A stretch of 64,000 bases of DNA. Origin: Eutypa lata (taxonomy: Eukaryota > Ascomycota > Sordariomycetes > Xylariales > Diatrypaceae). Location of the stretch: positions 2,227,001 to 2,291,000 of the forward strand of contig JAKULF010000006.1 of NCBI GenBank assembly GCA_022661535.1. The letters run 5' to 3'. The translations under genes were made by a program, and so were the position numbers. Of the stretch, positions 11,201-24,200 are shown piece by piece. How positions within the stretch are numbered: the stretch's first letter is position 1; each line of letters begins with the position of its first letter. A model generated the notes under the pieces. That model searched no databases, had not been told where the DNA came from, and saw only the letters and a program-made list of their open reading frames with translations.

Positions 11201-14194
11201 TAGTAATAATTTTCATCTAGATTCCTTTCAACCGTGCGGTAGTGGGGAGCGCCGTTGAGCCGGGAAACATTCAGGCCTTAACTAACCGCGGATAACTTAC
11301 GATGCAGAATTAACGCTGGGAATAACCAAGTTGCGCGCTTGTAATGCATGGGATTTGTAGATGGGGTATAGTAATTGCACTCTTTAAAGTTACCTAATGT
11401 CTCTCAGCTGGTTTGATTTCACTCTTACTTACCTTCATATATATGCAAGCATCACTCGCACGTTGTAAGCGATGGGGTCGTAATTGTTCTTCAGTTACAT
11501 CGCGCGTTTAAGCCTCGTCACTTAGTTCCTCTTTCAGCTGGTTTTTTTGGAGGAGTAGTCTGCATACGCGCGATGTGACCTCAGAAATCCAGTAGCATTA
11601 TTAACCTGTAATGCAGCATTACCTACACGAAGTTCCCTGCTTTTGCTCCCCCCCTTTGGAGTGGCTTTTACTACATAGTTAGATTAACACACAACATGCA
11701 AATCATACGTAAAGAGGGGGAGACCTTGGTTGGCTCCAAAACCATACCCCTGCGTTGACCTTTGAGCTGGTCAGCAGCGACCTGAAACGCGGCAGATTCA
11801 ACCGTCGCCACTCGCCTCGTGCTTTCAGCACGACCACGTGCAGACCAGCCAGTCATTGCCTGTTCCTGAGCCGTCTTACACACACACACATTAGTTATAG
11901 CCCCCAATCTATCCACGTTACGATAAAGAATGGGCCCCGTAGCTAGCAATGAGTGTCCCACGGAGCGGCCACTTGATCAGGCAATCCTATGTAAAACAGT
12001 TGCCAAGAGACAGACACAACTAAACTCTCGTTACAGCTGCTCTCTGGACTTGCTTGATATGTAACTACACTAGACAACGTTCGACGTGAGACGCGCGGCT
12101 AATAATTAGCGATGTAGAGTACAATTTACTGTCGCATGGGTTTGCTTGAAGGTTCAAAGTTAGTGAAACTTGGTGAAGCACTTGAAGCCTTCACACGTTA
12201 CTTTCCGTATAACCACGTTCAATTGTCTAGATCGGTCTAGATATCCAGTGGTCCTTTGGCCTGTCTGTTCTGACTCCTAACCATGAGTGAACGGGGATCG
12301 GACCTGAGTCAAGACTTGGGCTCCTTGGCTAAGAGATGCCGGGTCTTATCACCCATTAACCATTCTACGGCTTACATAGTGGGTGGTTCTGGGGTGAGTA
12401 AGGATCGACAGGACAGCCCTGCCCTTTAGCAGCTGAGATACCTGTTGTTAGTCCCCCTCATGATGGATGGAAGCCACTTATATAGCGCCAGCTACATAGT
12501 TACTACGTAGTAGTTATGTGTAAAGCGATGCTATTGTAGCCTTCTCCGAGTACCTAGGAATGCATGATTCCACTTAGAAAAAAGAACTAGAGAATATATA
12601 CACACCAGGTCCAAGGTTCCTATACTAGAGGCTAGATGCCAGGATATCAAATTACTTATTATCTTAGTTGACTATGCGGAGACATTGATCGATAAGATAT
12701 CAGCCCCGGAGCTATTCTAGACGGGGGGAGTGCTACCGATGCGACGATCTTCTTGCTCAAAAGAAACATGAGCCATCGGGCAAGTTCTTGGTGCGAGTGC
12801 CGAAGAGACATGGAACCTGGTGACATATCAAGGGAGAGACTACCGATTAGATCTAAATCCCATGAAAAATATCGCCGAGAGATGCTGTGACCCCTCTCCT
12901 CCATGATATGCAACGTGGGCAATCTGGCAATCTCTATCATCATGCATGATTAGACATCAAACAGACTAGCAAGAAGCACGCCTCTTTTCTTTTGTGCCCC
13001 CCTCGGGAAAAGGGCCCGCTCAAATAAAAACCGGTGTGTGTGGTGTGTATATGTACGGAGTAGGTAGTTAGTAGTTATGTAGCTTCATCTGATACTCCGT
13101 TGTGCGTGCAAGGCCTGCTTCGGAGATGCTATGGCAAATCATAGCCGTTTTCAGGATGGGGTGCAGGATGAAGGGATAATTATTTAATGAACCAACCTTA
13201 TCAAGGTCCTCAATATGTACAGTACTATGTACATACCACGATATGATCTCCCAACTGGTAGTTAAGGCTTGTATCTTTGCACGGCCCTCTCTCTGTCCTC
13301 GACTCTTCACAGGGGGAACTAACTACCGAGGATATCTGCCTCTCAGCCCACAGCCCTAGCACAGCGGGTTGATCAATGGGGGACGTGAAGATCACGAGTT
13401 GAGTTCTTCGACTTCCTTGCATCGATCGATTATCAACTATTCGCAAGAACGGCCCGCCTTTCACTTTATCGCCATCGAAGTGCTCCATCATGGCCAATTG
13501 TCGACAATTCGTCGATAGAGGTTGGGGGCTGAATTCTTACATTGGACAGGGGCTAAGATACATACATACCATTACTACATACGTTCGCATTAACAAGTCG
13601 ATAATGGGGTAATTTGTGTCTACCACGCCCTTTCCGGAAGGTTACAGCATTCTGAGAGGACCCTTCGTACCAAGTATGTAATTGCGCGCATTTCTTACCT
13701 AATCTCCCACATTATTTACCTTACCTAAGAGACTTGAATCGACATGTCACCTATGAATTTATGGTCGGGTCCGAAATCGTCTCTGATGAGAGTCAACTGC
13801 CAGAACGGGAAAATCTATGGAAGACTATCGACGGCGCTTTTCACACGTAGTAAGTACTTGCATAAGATAACTACCTAGTGGCCTTTGTATCAAAATTATT
13901 ACGCCTACATGTGTGTATCATTGAACACATGTTCAAACCGTATATGATTCAGGATGGATTATCTTCATTTCAGGCCAAGACGCCTGATGGCCCCGATAGT
14001 TAACTTAGGCCAGCCATCCTTATTATGTAGAATACATACCAGAATACCTACTTCGCAGATTCAATTCCCCGAACACAATAAAGCCTGGTTACTCGACCGC
14101 TCGATCCCCTCATCTCAGCTATACTGTACTTATTCCACAACGTGTACGGTGTCCTTGAGAGAGAGAGAAAAGGCAAACCCACCCACCAGCCCGC
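8298..14194. other. Gene-poor spacer, left part
   Basis: About 5.9 kb in which I see no conserved coding sequence on either strand. Open frames are short and lack domain motifs, and no tRNA-like A/B boxes with matching stems were found. Composition is mixed, with scattered TAGGTA/TACCTA words. Confidence 0.55.
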
Positions 14195-14202
14195 CAAATG
14201 GG
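14195..14202. repeat. Left target-site duplication CAAATGGG
   Basis: Identical to 14687-14694 on the other side of the inverted-repeat element. Confidence 0.8.
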
Positions 14203-14686
14203 CGGCCCAGTTAGCTAGACCTGGTCGAATTGTTAATTCGTCCGCGTCTAACTATTTCTGGCAAACCCGTTGGTAATCCCTAATGTCAAGCACATTCGCG
14301 CACATGCCAAAGTACAAGGGTAATACTTTTGCCATACCAATTTTTCCTACCACCATTATTAACTTACATACATATACCATTAATATTACACTTAAACTAA
14401 ATTCCGAAAACTTAAGTAACGAGCCCTTTTTAAAGTATATATACCTTATGCTATATTATAACTAACGATAACGGCGCTACGATATACGTAAATAAATAAT
14501 ACAAGTAATAGGTAAGTAATGCAACAAAATCGTCCGTATATTAAAGGTATAAATACTACCCCAGCGCACCCTTGGTCACTTGGCATAAAAGATTCCTGGG
14601 GGAGATGAAGAATCGACGAGATAATTGCCGAAAGCGATTAGACGCGGACGAATTAACGATTCGACCAGGTCCAGCTAACTGGGCCG
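14203..14686. mobile_element. Non-autonomous hAT-like element (MITE), 484 bp
   Basis: Terminal inverted repeats of 62 bp occupy 14203-14264 and 14625-14686, starting CGGCCCAGTTAGCT. They align without gaps, with 8 mismatches, all C/T or A/G transitions. Both ends are flanked by the identical 8-bp word CAAATGGG (14195-14202 and 14687-14694), a direct target-site duplication. An 8-bp duplication is characteristic of the hAT superfamily. The 360-bp interior is AT-rich and has no transposase-like frame, so the element would have to be mobilised in trans. Transition-only divergence of the arms is what repeat-induced point mutation or simple cytosine deamination would leave. Confidence 0.85.
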
Positions 14687-14694
14687 CAAATGGG
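14687..14694. repeat. Right target-site duplication CAAATGGG
   Basis: Directly abuts the end of the right terminal inverted repeat and matches the left copy exactly. Confidence 0.8.
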
Positions 14695-17012
14695 CTGGGC
14701 TGGCGCAGGATTACCTAGTACATAGCAGAACAGGGTAGCTGCACGACGATCCTTCGGGCTCCTGTGCTTCGGAGCGCGCTTTTGGAGTTTGCATGTTCGC
14801 ACTGTCCCATTCGGCAACTAACTATAGTTAGACCAAACCACATTTGGCTTCTCCTACCCATGTGTGCAGACGATTGAAGAAGACTTAGAGTCGTAGTACT
14901 AGTGTTAGCTGATTATCAGGCTGTGAGGGCAATCGCTCTACATATGTAGTTACATATCACGTCGTCTTCAGCTCCTCGTTCTACCATGTAGTTTCTTTAC
15001 CTGGATGGGGCCCTTTAAGGGTCTGCGTATTGTAACTACATATGTTGAGGGCAATGGAATCAATATAGTCAAACGGCGCTAAACCGAGCTGACAATATAG
15101 CCTGCGCGCCCTGTCGCCTCGCCGTCCGCTTAGGGAGGGAATGTGAAAGTACTTGTCTCATATTGGGCACCTTTCACAGCCTTGACAGGCTCTTTCCCAT
15201 CCCACCCGCTCTTTCGGACTCCCCGGTACTTGAAGGGACGACCCTGGGGCAGTGAGCCTAACCACACCACAGTCAGACTGTAAATGCGTAATTGAGGTAG
15301 GTATGTATATATGCAGGTAAGACATATTACGTCGAACTATGTATGCCAGCTTAAAAATGAATATGCTTTTTTATTTCCTTGTCGCTTAATTATAACGCAA
15401 TATATTGGTTCGATATGTAGGTACCGTATATCCGAATCGAATCGAGCCTCTATCCCCTAGAGCAAGTTCGTCATCTCACAAAATCCCGTTGATACAGTAA
15501 TGATAGGTGCCTGTGCGATGTCGATGGGGTGTCGCGAAAAGACTGCCGCCGTTGCACCTGTTTGCCCGCTACTAATACGTATGAGGTGGTGCTGGCCGCG
15601 ATGAAAGAGCGGGATTGAACTCTTCAGAGTAAAGGTCCGGCCCGGGGATTCTTTTTGGGACCAATCAATAACCCATTCACGGACGATGCCGTGCAGAAGT
15701 GCGACACAACAATTGACCAGCCGGCCGAGAAAGAAAGAAAAAAACAAAAACAAAAGAACGGTATTGTACAATACAATGCAGTACGATGGTAGTGTTACCA
15801 TCATGCTGTCATGGCATTGTACTTCAATGCTACCTAACTACACAGCTATGTATTTACCGACCTGTCTACATATACGTCTTCTGACAGACCCATACACTTT
15901 GCTGTAGAGCTCCTTACACGGAGCGGAGGTTCCCTGACGAAGGACAACTAACAACTAATAACATATCCTGTGATGATTTGAGTTTTTTTATCTGTTATAG
16001 TAATCTCTAGATAAGTGCTAGCGAGAAGTATTGGAGATCACTGAGCAAGTGTATGTAATTTGCAAGGAGAGTTGCTATGTAACTATCAGACTACCTCTAC
16101 ATACCTGATGTACATGTCGCTCATCGGGGCGGAGAGGGCTACGCCACGCTGTATAATACGTATGTATACCTATACTTGTTTATAACCCCCCTTGCTCGTT
16201 CTTCTTACGTGTGAACGTTGTATGTATAATGTAGCATGCATTAGAAAAGTATATGGTTGGTATTCTTGGCACGGTCGACCGTTTTCCTGTTCCGCTCAAG
16301 TCTGGTTTAGCTACATTAGGGTGACATCGCCTGCAACAGCAGTGGCTCCTGGTGACCTCGAGATGACCCTGCTAGCTTCCCATTAGAACTTCTGTAGCCC
16401 GCTACTAAGGGACCCTGGCCCTAGGAGCGGTAGCGTATACACCAAGAATTCGATCTGCGTTTGGCTGCTGGAGGAGGGTGTGGTGGACTCTAGGACTTAG
16501 GTATGTAGTGTGTAAGTAGGCAGCCGTTTGGAACAATTAACGGACTGAACTTGACTTGACGGGACCTACCGGTAGTTCAGCAGGGCTAATTAAGTAGGTA
16601 TGCGGTTACATAATGTATTGTACAGCCTTTCTTAATCTACCCGTTTCGTCTTAATAGGTATGTAACTAGGCGTTCCCTCCCCCTCTAGCTACCTGCTACA
16701 CCGACGAGATTCTGAATCTACGGATTAGGGCGAGACACAACGCTCAGGGAAGAGAAAAAAAAAAAAGAAGAAGAAGGAGAAAAGAAAAGAAAAGAAAGGA
16801 CATGACAACCTTATACCAATCAATCTCTGAAAGAAGAAAAAAAGCTAGCTGATGGATTATTCGCGTAAGCCGGTTCGGAACCCACGACGAACCTCATGAA
16901 GAATTCGAATCGATATTGGTGACATCGCCGCGCGTGTGTGTCTGTGCCACCGCTAAGACGACAACCACAACGACGACCGACGACCGACGACGTGCCTGCC
17001 CACGGCGGGAAA
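14695..17012. other. Spacer upstream of the pepsin-like gene
   Basis: No gene recognised. A purine-only tract (A/G) at about 16748-16800 lies some 210 bp before the start codon of the next gene and is probably part of its promoter. Confidence 0.5.
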
Positions 17013-19680
17013 ATGTCCACACCTTTTCTCCGCTCAGCAATCCTCGGGACGCTGCTCGCAACTTCTCTGGTCAGCGCCGAACCGGGCGCTCTATGGCTCG
17101 AGCCCTCAACACAATGGCAAGCTCACGGATCCCTCCCCAAAGTTCTCTTGCGCTGGAACGGCATTGGTTAACTGTAGATCAGGTATGGCATCGACGGGAA
17201 TTGGTCCGCGATAAGCCTCTTCGTCGGAACGCCGAAACAGAAGGTCGACGTCACCGTGAGCACGAGTCTGTCCGAAATATGGGTAATTGAGAAGGATGGT
17301 TGCAGTCTCAGTAAGTTATAATTTGTATATGCTACTCCTGTACCGTGGAGTCCCCATATGTAGTTGGTCGCCTGTCTAACATTTTTATCTTAATAGATGA
17401 CACTACGTGCAAGACCACTCGTGGAGGCGTTTATGATGCAAGTAAATCAGAGAGCCAGCAGCCACTTGGTGCATGGAGATTAGGAAACGAGTACCTCGGC
17501 CTTGGGAGCAATGGTGACTACGCAATGGAGACAGTTAGCGCCTACGACGACATACGAAAGCAGGAGACTTCCCTAACGGAACAGTTGGTGGCTGGCATTA
17601 ATGATACCGACTATTATATCGGGTATTTTGGACTAGGGGTTAACGATAGTAGTTTCAAGGATGTCGTTGCCAGTGGTCCTATTGCTGTGCTAGCCGAGAA
17701 GACTGTGATTGGAAGCCAAAGCTACGGATACTCCGCTGGAGCATACTATGGTAAGTGTTCAAAGCCAATCTCGATTGTTTGATCAGATAACTTACAGCAA
17801 ACAGCAGGCGCTAGTGGCACACCGCTGTCTTTGACTCTGGGTGGCTACGACGAAAATCGCTTTGTGCCTCACGATACGTTGTTTAGCTTAAACGCGTCGT
17901 CGAGACAGCCGGAAGTAGTAATCTCGTCCATCACAACGTCCATAAGTGATGCTGAAAAGGCACCCACCTCTTGGCCGGCTGCATCCGTTGCCTTGACGAG
18001 GTCCGACGACGAACCGCCGACTGCGCTTATTGACAGCTCAACCCCGTACCTATGGCTTCCATCTTCGACATGTGACCAGTTTGCTGTTGCATTCAATCTC
18101 ACTTGGAATGAGACCTTCGGGTTATACTTATTTTCTGATGAAAGCCTGGAAGCATTCCGGACATTACCGGACCTCTCGGTCGCCTTCACGCTGTCTAGTG
18201 TCAGCAGCACAAACGATTCGGAAGTACCAACGGATGATCAGGCGACAGTGACTATTACCATATCTGCCAACGCCTTCATCCAATATCTGCGCAGTCCGTT
18301 TATGGACCTCAGCTCCGGTACACCAGCAATACCTTATTTCCCTTTACGACGAGTAAATGATGGAGGCAAAATCATAATCGGGAGGACGTTTATGCAAGAA
18401 GCCTACCTGATCACTAACTATGAAGCGAATACAATTTCAGTGCACCAGGCTACGTTTCCTGATAGTCCTTTCACAAATACTTCGATCAAGGCTATCTCTC
18501 CAGGCCATAACACGGGCCCTGATTCTCAATCTGGATCCGGAGGGGGTCGTGGCCTGAGTAAAGAGCAACTAGCAGGAGTAGTTGTTGGAGCCTCTGTGGC
18601 TGGAGTAGCTATTGCCATGCTGGTTTGGTGGTTGCTACGGAGGAGAAAAGACCAGGGGCGAAGGACCGAGACTGAAGGCACCCTAAAATATACCGACTCA
18701 CTCGCGCCGCCAGGTTCACCGGAGGCAGGAAGCAGTGGATTCTTATCAAAGATATCGAAGAGCCTCCCATGGTTGAAATCTAGTAAAGGTGATGCTCGCG
18801 GCCAGTTTACTCCCAGTCCTTACCCGGTCAAGTATGGGGCAGATACGAGCCGTGAGGACTACTACTGGACACCAAGCCCACTACCGGAACTTGATGCGAG
18901 GCGGGTCAGGTCCATGAACGGTGCCGCTGAGTTCCACCCGGGGTCCGGAGAAGACATGGCGGCGTATGAAATTGCAAGGATGGGATTAGATCCGCTGCCC
19001 ATGGACGATGAATACGACCAGCCACTATCAACGCAGGAACAGTTCCAGGGCAACCCAGATATGAACTCGACGGCTTTGGGCGCTAGGCGATCTTCGACAG
19101 ATCTAGGTCTCCATAACCTGTTCCCAGGGTCTCCGACACCCGATAGCTTCAGCGACGGAAGCACCTCACCGATGAGTCCTTACGGTGACCCTCGGTACGA
19201 GTGGACGGCGCACAGCATGCCTCATTACCCCTCCACCCAACCCTTAGTGAACACCCAGTTCGCGACGGTCCGATCGAATTCCACACTATCGACGAACAGC
19301 GCGGAACCGCACTCGGCATTACGATCGGTGTCCTCCCACGGCTCCCTGAGACCCCCTTCGCCCCCGGCTCCCCAGCAGAGGGCGCCGATCATCGACGGGT
19401 CCAACGTCATCTGCCTCGGCCCTCTACCGGACAACGTCAAACTGCCCTACCCGACGATGCCGGCTCCCCTCTCCCGCCTCCCGCCCACCGTCCGTACGGC
19501 GACTTCTTCGAGCCGCCGCCCATCCCGCCCTCCATTAATTACCGCCGCAACCGCGTGTCCACGGCCGAGACGCTCGGGAGCAACTACACCGTCGAGGAGG
19601 AGGCGCAAGGCCGCATCAACGGCCCGGACATCGTTCACATACCCCATCTACCCGAGCGACGGTACAGCTGGGAGCAGTAG
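17013..19680 (+). pseudogene. Membrane-anchored pepsin-like (A1) protein, catalytically degenerate and apparently broken
   Basis: Conserved blocks read as 17013-17166, 17178-17310, 17397-17750 and 17808-19680. The N-terminus is a signal peptide (MSTPFLRSAILGTLLATSL). The pepsin-like fold follows (DGNWSAISLFVGTP, then YFGLGVND), then a transmembrane helix at about 18569-18639 followed by RRRKD, and a roughly 350-residue Ser/Pro-rich cytosolic tail. Both catalytic aspartate motifs are altered: the first reads VSTSLSE where VDTGSS is usual (17256 on), and the second DSST instead of DTGT (18032 on). The reading frame is broken twice. TAA (17169) and TAG (17175) lie in frame between the signal peptide and the core, and a one-base shift near 19450-19452 is needed to reach the conserved-looking tail PYGDFFEPPP...RRYSWEQ ending at 19680; without it the frame ends at 19714. 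An intron 17070-17177 (GTCAGC...TGTAG) could bypass the stops but would delete the propeptide region. Sequencing error is not excluded. Similar inactive-looking A1 membrane proteins are common in Pezizomycotina. Confidence 0.6.
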
Positions 19681-21239
19681 TAGCCGTCGCGCTATTACAT
19701 ACATACATACATAGCATAACATAACATAAACATCCATGCATGGGACATGTTTGTTTTTTGGACTTCGACGAAAATCGTCATCGTCGAATGGGTTTTTCTA
19801 ATAACTAATCTCAATCACTGCTTGACGCATCTTACATATCTTTATCTTCTCTTCTTAGTCTTTCTTTACACATTTTGTTATATTTTATATTTTATTTTCT
19901 CCCAATCGATCTATCTATCTATCTATATATATATAATCATATACATGTATAGGGAGGGTACTTAACTTATTTATCAGCGACGGAGTTTTTTTTTTTCAGG
20001 GTGGGGGGCGGGGATAAATGAACGGCATGGAATGAATGGATATACCCCCGTCGTCGTCGTCGTCGCAACGCATACATATACACGAAGAGATGCGAAGCTA
20101 AAATGAGGGATACATATGCTGCAACACACGGTACACACATGGGATCTTTTACCGGGACGGAGTTTCTCGGATGGAGGGTTTTTTTGATAATTTCATATTA
20201 TATACACTTTCCTTTTTCGTTGGGTGGCTTATTTGTTCTTATCGTTCGTTCAATTTTTTGGGGGGGGGGGGACGACGTTCCACTTCTGTATACACGCTCT
20301 TAGGATATCTAACTATCTATCTATCTATCGGTTAGGAGGATGGAAGTTAGGATGAGCGACGAGTGACGGAAGATTTTTGTCGCAAAGAGGGATGACTGAC
20401 TAACTGACTGACTGGTGCTTTAAAGGCTGGTCGAGGACTAGCCCCTAGATTAGGAATGGAGGAAGAGGAAGAAGAGGTTGTTGATGTATTTCGATGGTTT
20501 GATGGATATCTATCTATCTGTATTGATACATGTACATATTATATTATATATATAGTCAAAAAAGTCACTACTAGATATATAAAATCAAGGATCAAATTAC
20601 CTACATACCTATAGAGACTCGATTACCTAGCGTTCGCCAACTATATATTTTATAAGGTGCTTGCTTTTGGCATAGAATATAGTGTACGCTGTCTGGGTGG
20701 CTTACCTACTATCGCCGTCTTCTCTTTGATAAGGCGGGGAGTACATGCTCTCCTAAAAGTCGGTTCTAATAGTTTGGCGGCGATCAAGTGTCGACGGCTA
20801 GCTAAGTCGGACCTATGTATACCCTCCCTTCATATATCGTGATCTGCAGGGACTCTTAAGAATAGTCATGGAAAGTGCTATGATTGTCCATACTTATCGT
20901 TACATTATTACTATCTACCTGTTACAAACATAACACTCAAAGACAACGACTTGCTATGGATTGCGCAGTGATGTAACTACGCACTTGACAATCAATGCCA
21001 AAAGGGATGGGCTAGAAAACTGGCACCGAAATGAATACGGTCCGCGTTGAAGCACCCATTTGACTAGATTATTACTGCAGCTAAAACTATAAGCTATGTT
21101 GAAATGGTAAAAGGGGGAGTTTAAGTTAAGTTAAAACTTGATTAAGCCCGAGCAAGGGCAAAGAAGAGAAGAAAAATCAGATTGACATCACCAACAGAAC
21201 CGAGAACTCGAATGTCATGTTTTAAAGCACCACCTCGTT
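19681..21239. other. Convergent spacer rich in simple repeats
   Basis: Lies between two 3' ends (plus gene ending 19680, minus gene ending 21240). It contains (TCTA)n at about 19908-19935, (CGT)n at about 20049-20065, a 12-G run at 20260-20271 and further CTAT runs near 20310-20328. No coding sequence supported. Confidence 0.6.
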
Positions 21240-24200
21240 TCAGACAGCCTTCCCCTTCCCCTTCCCCCTCGTATTTTCCTGAGGCTCGAGAGTTGGGAAC
21301 TGGTCCTGGTGGAAGCCCGACTCTGCTGCCGTGCCCGACTTCCTGCTTTCCTCCTCGGCCAGGCTCAGCTTCAGCGCGAACTGAAGATCATCATCGTCAT
21401 CTTCTGCGTCGGGGGTAGCCCATGCCGCCGCCGTACTAGAAGATGACTCGCTCTGCTTCAGAACAGGCGTGTGGCTAGAGGGAGGCGAGGTCGACGACGA
21501 GCGTTTGCCCCGTTTCTCCTTGAAAGTGATTGGGAATTCGTATTCTGTGGAGCTGACCCCTCTGGGAGACTGTCCAACATCATTGACACCCTCGAGAAGA
21601 GATAATCGCAGTGCAGTTTGAATCTGAAGCTCATAGTCGCTCTCTTCATCTACCGCCTGCGCATTGGATATACTTGAACTTGCTACTGGCGGACTGAGAC
21701 CGGTTACACTTGGGTCGGGAGTAATGGTATCCGTGCTGCCGGTTGTAGAGGTAGTATCCAAATCTGCAGCTGAACCGGTATCGCTAGCGCTGGCGCGGCG
21801 CTGCTCGTCAAAAAGGAACGCTTCTTGAGACATTATCTCGGCATATTGAAGAGCTTCCTCTTCGGTCAAGTCAGCGAGGCCGACACCGAAACGAGCTCGG
21901 AGACGGGCTTGCTCCCGAGCCTTGTGTTCCTGCTCATCGCGCAGCTCTTCGGCTTCAGCTGTAATGTATCCTTTGACGCCTCCACCACGGTGTCGACCTG
22001 CAATCCGGCTATGTACGTCTGAATGACGTAATCGACGCTTGCGACCTGTTGCCTGGCTGGAAGAGCTGTATGACCAATAACGAACAAAGGTACCAAATGT
22101 AACAACACCACGAAGAACTGTGGCGTCAGGGTCAAGATAAATCGCACCCACAGATGCAAAATTTGGATTACGCAGCGCAGGGTTGACGGTGAGAATATGG
22201 CGGGGTAGTCGGCCTGGAGAACGAGAGTTTAGGGTTCGAACTGGCTCTAAAGTAGAAGCCAAAGGATCCCAAGCCTGAACGAGACCATCACTACCTCCAT
22301 GGACGAGATACAGGGCCGAAACTGCCAGACACGAAATCTGGGGGGATTCTGTCTGAATCACTCGGACCGGATGCACACCATCACTAGGGTGTGCTTCACG
22401 CATATTCCACAATAGGACTTTTCCGGTATTCGTACCGACGCCGAACAACCTGGCACGCCGACCAGGGAAATCTGAAGGGGATTGTGCTGCTGGCGTTGCT
22501 GGTACACTTGAAGGTGTGGCCATGTCTTCTTTCAGGGAGTCCTCAAAACGTCCTACTATGGCTAGCGATGAATTGTCTTCACCACACGCTGTAATTTGCA
22601 CATGACCAATGTCTTTGGAACAAAACGACGTTTCTACCCAATCATCCATAACTGGATTGGCTAAGTCTTGTGGTACCGGAGGCGACATCTTTCCTGATGA
22701 CAGAACCTTTTTCCAAAGGGGCGAACCTGTTGATTTAGGCGAAGGCGAACGAGAACTGCTTCCACCAAATATAGAAGGCATATGTGGCGTCTCAATCGGT
22801 GATTCAAGAGGAGCTCCAGGCTGCTCGCGTTGTTGGCCTGAACGGGTTCTGCTGTATCGAAGAATGCTCGAGGCTCGGCCATCTTGTAGCCCGCAATTGA
22901 TCACGAAAATACCTTCACCAGCACCACGCTCATCGTCTCTAGCAAAATCCACCAGTAGCCTTCGGCGCATATCCCAGCCAGTACAAACTTTCCGGAAATG
23001 AGAAGGTTTATAGTGTAGGAACCTTTCGATTTCTCGAGCCTCGGCAGCCAGCTGTTCTTTCTTGAGGTTCATGCCGTTTGAAGGAGAGCTGGGGGAGTAA
23101 GTCCCACGGATGACATTCTTTTGAGACTCCTCCGAACGCGGCTGACGCCGAGTAGCCTCTACTAGCTGCCAATAGGTAGTCCGTCCTGCATACCATGCAA
23201 ACTTAGTGCTATCATCGGCTTTACTCTTGGTGGCAGGCGGAATAGGAGGCTGGGTTAAATAGTAGACTTCGCCCAGTGCGTTCAGTGCTACAGCCCAGAC
23301 CCGACCAAGTTCTTTCCTCTTTTGACTATAGTTATCATCTACCTGAAGGGCAATGATAGGAACTCCCGGAGTTATTACCCAGCGAGCACTGATTTCGCCA
23401 CTTGTATAGTGTGAGCCTGAACGATCGTAACCCAGAGCATAAGCTGTGATCACACCCAAAGAAGAGCCTGTCACTATTCCAACCATTGACTGAGTCAAGG
23501 AAGGAACAGCAGGTGATTTGGCAATCCAGACTGAACAGATTCCCTCAGAGAGCTCTGGAATTTTGGGGATGTCCGAATGAGCCTCGACCATGCTAACACC
23601 CTGACCCAGATACTTTCCTCGAAACTCGTTACTCGGGCGGTAGAAAACACGGCCACCTGGGAAACCTTCACCGCCGACGGTGCCATAGGGTTGGCTGACA
23701 TCCATGACGTTTGGTACAGCCGCGGGGCCTTCGCCAACTCCGTAAGGTAGTATCTGAGGTACTACCTCGTCGAGTTGAGCAAACATAAAAGGGTCATCTA
23801 AGCCCCATTTCTCAACTTTGCCAATAGTGGGATTACTAGCACTTGCAATGCAAAAATCCGAGGCCCCATGTATGACTCGAGGAGACTTCTTGCCACTGGA
23901 TGTAAACGTTGCATGCAAGTGTGTCACCATCGAAGGGAGTTTCGTGTTGTAAGTCAAAACTGCACTAGACTTCTTCCCTGGCTGATTCGTCTGGGAAGAT
24001 GACCCTACACCACCCAATTTTGTACCAGGCTTACCACGAGCAAGATTGCGGAGAAGACGGGTTCTGAGCAGGTACTCGCTACACCAGGATGCACGAGGCG
24101 TAAGACGCGTGAAGTATCGGACCTCAGACCGTACAGCATCCGAGTCTTCTGGCTCCCATGTCCCAGCGTGTGTTCTGTTGGCTGCTACTAGTGCATCTTG

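Noticed and set aside
14186..14194. Extension of the MITE arms to a shared CCAGCCC
   Set aside because: The bases between are explained by the CAAATGGG direct duplication, so the inverted repeat proper starts at 14203; the outer match is taken as chance.
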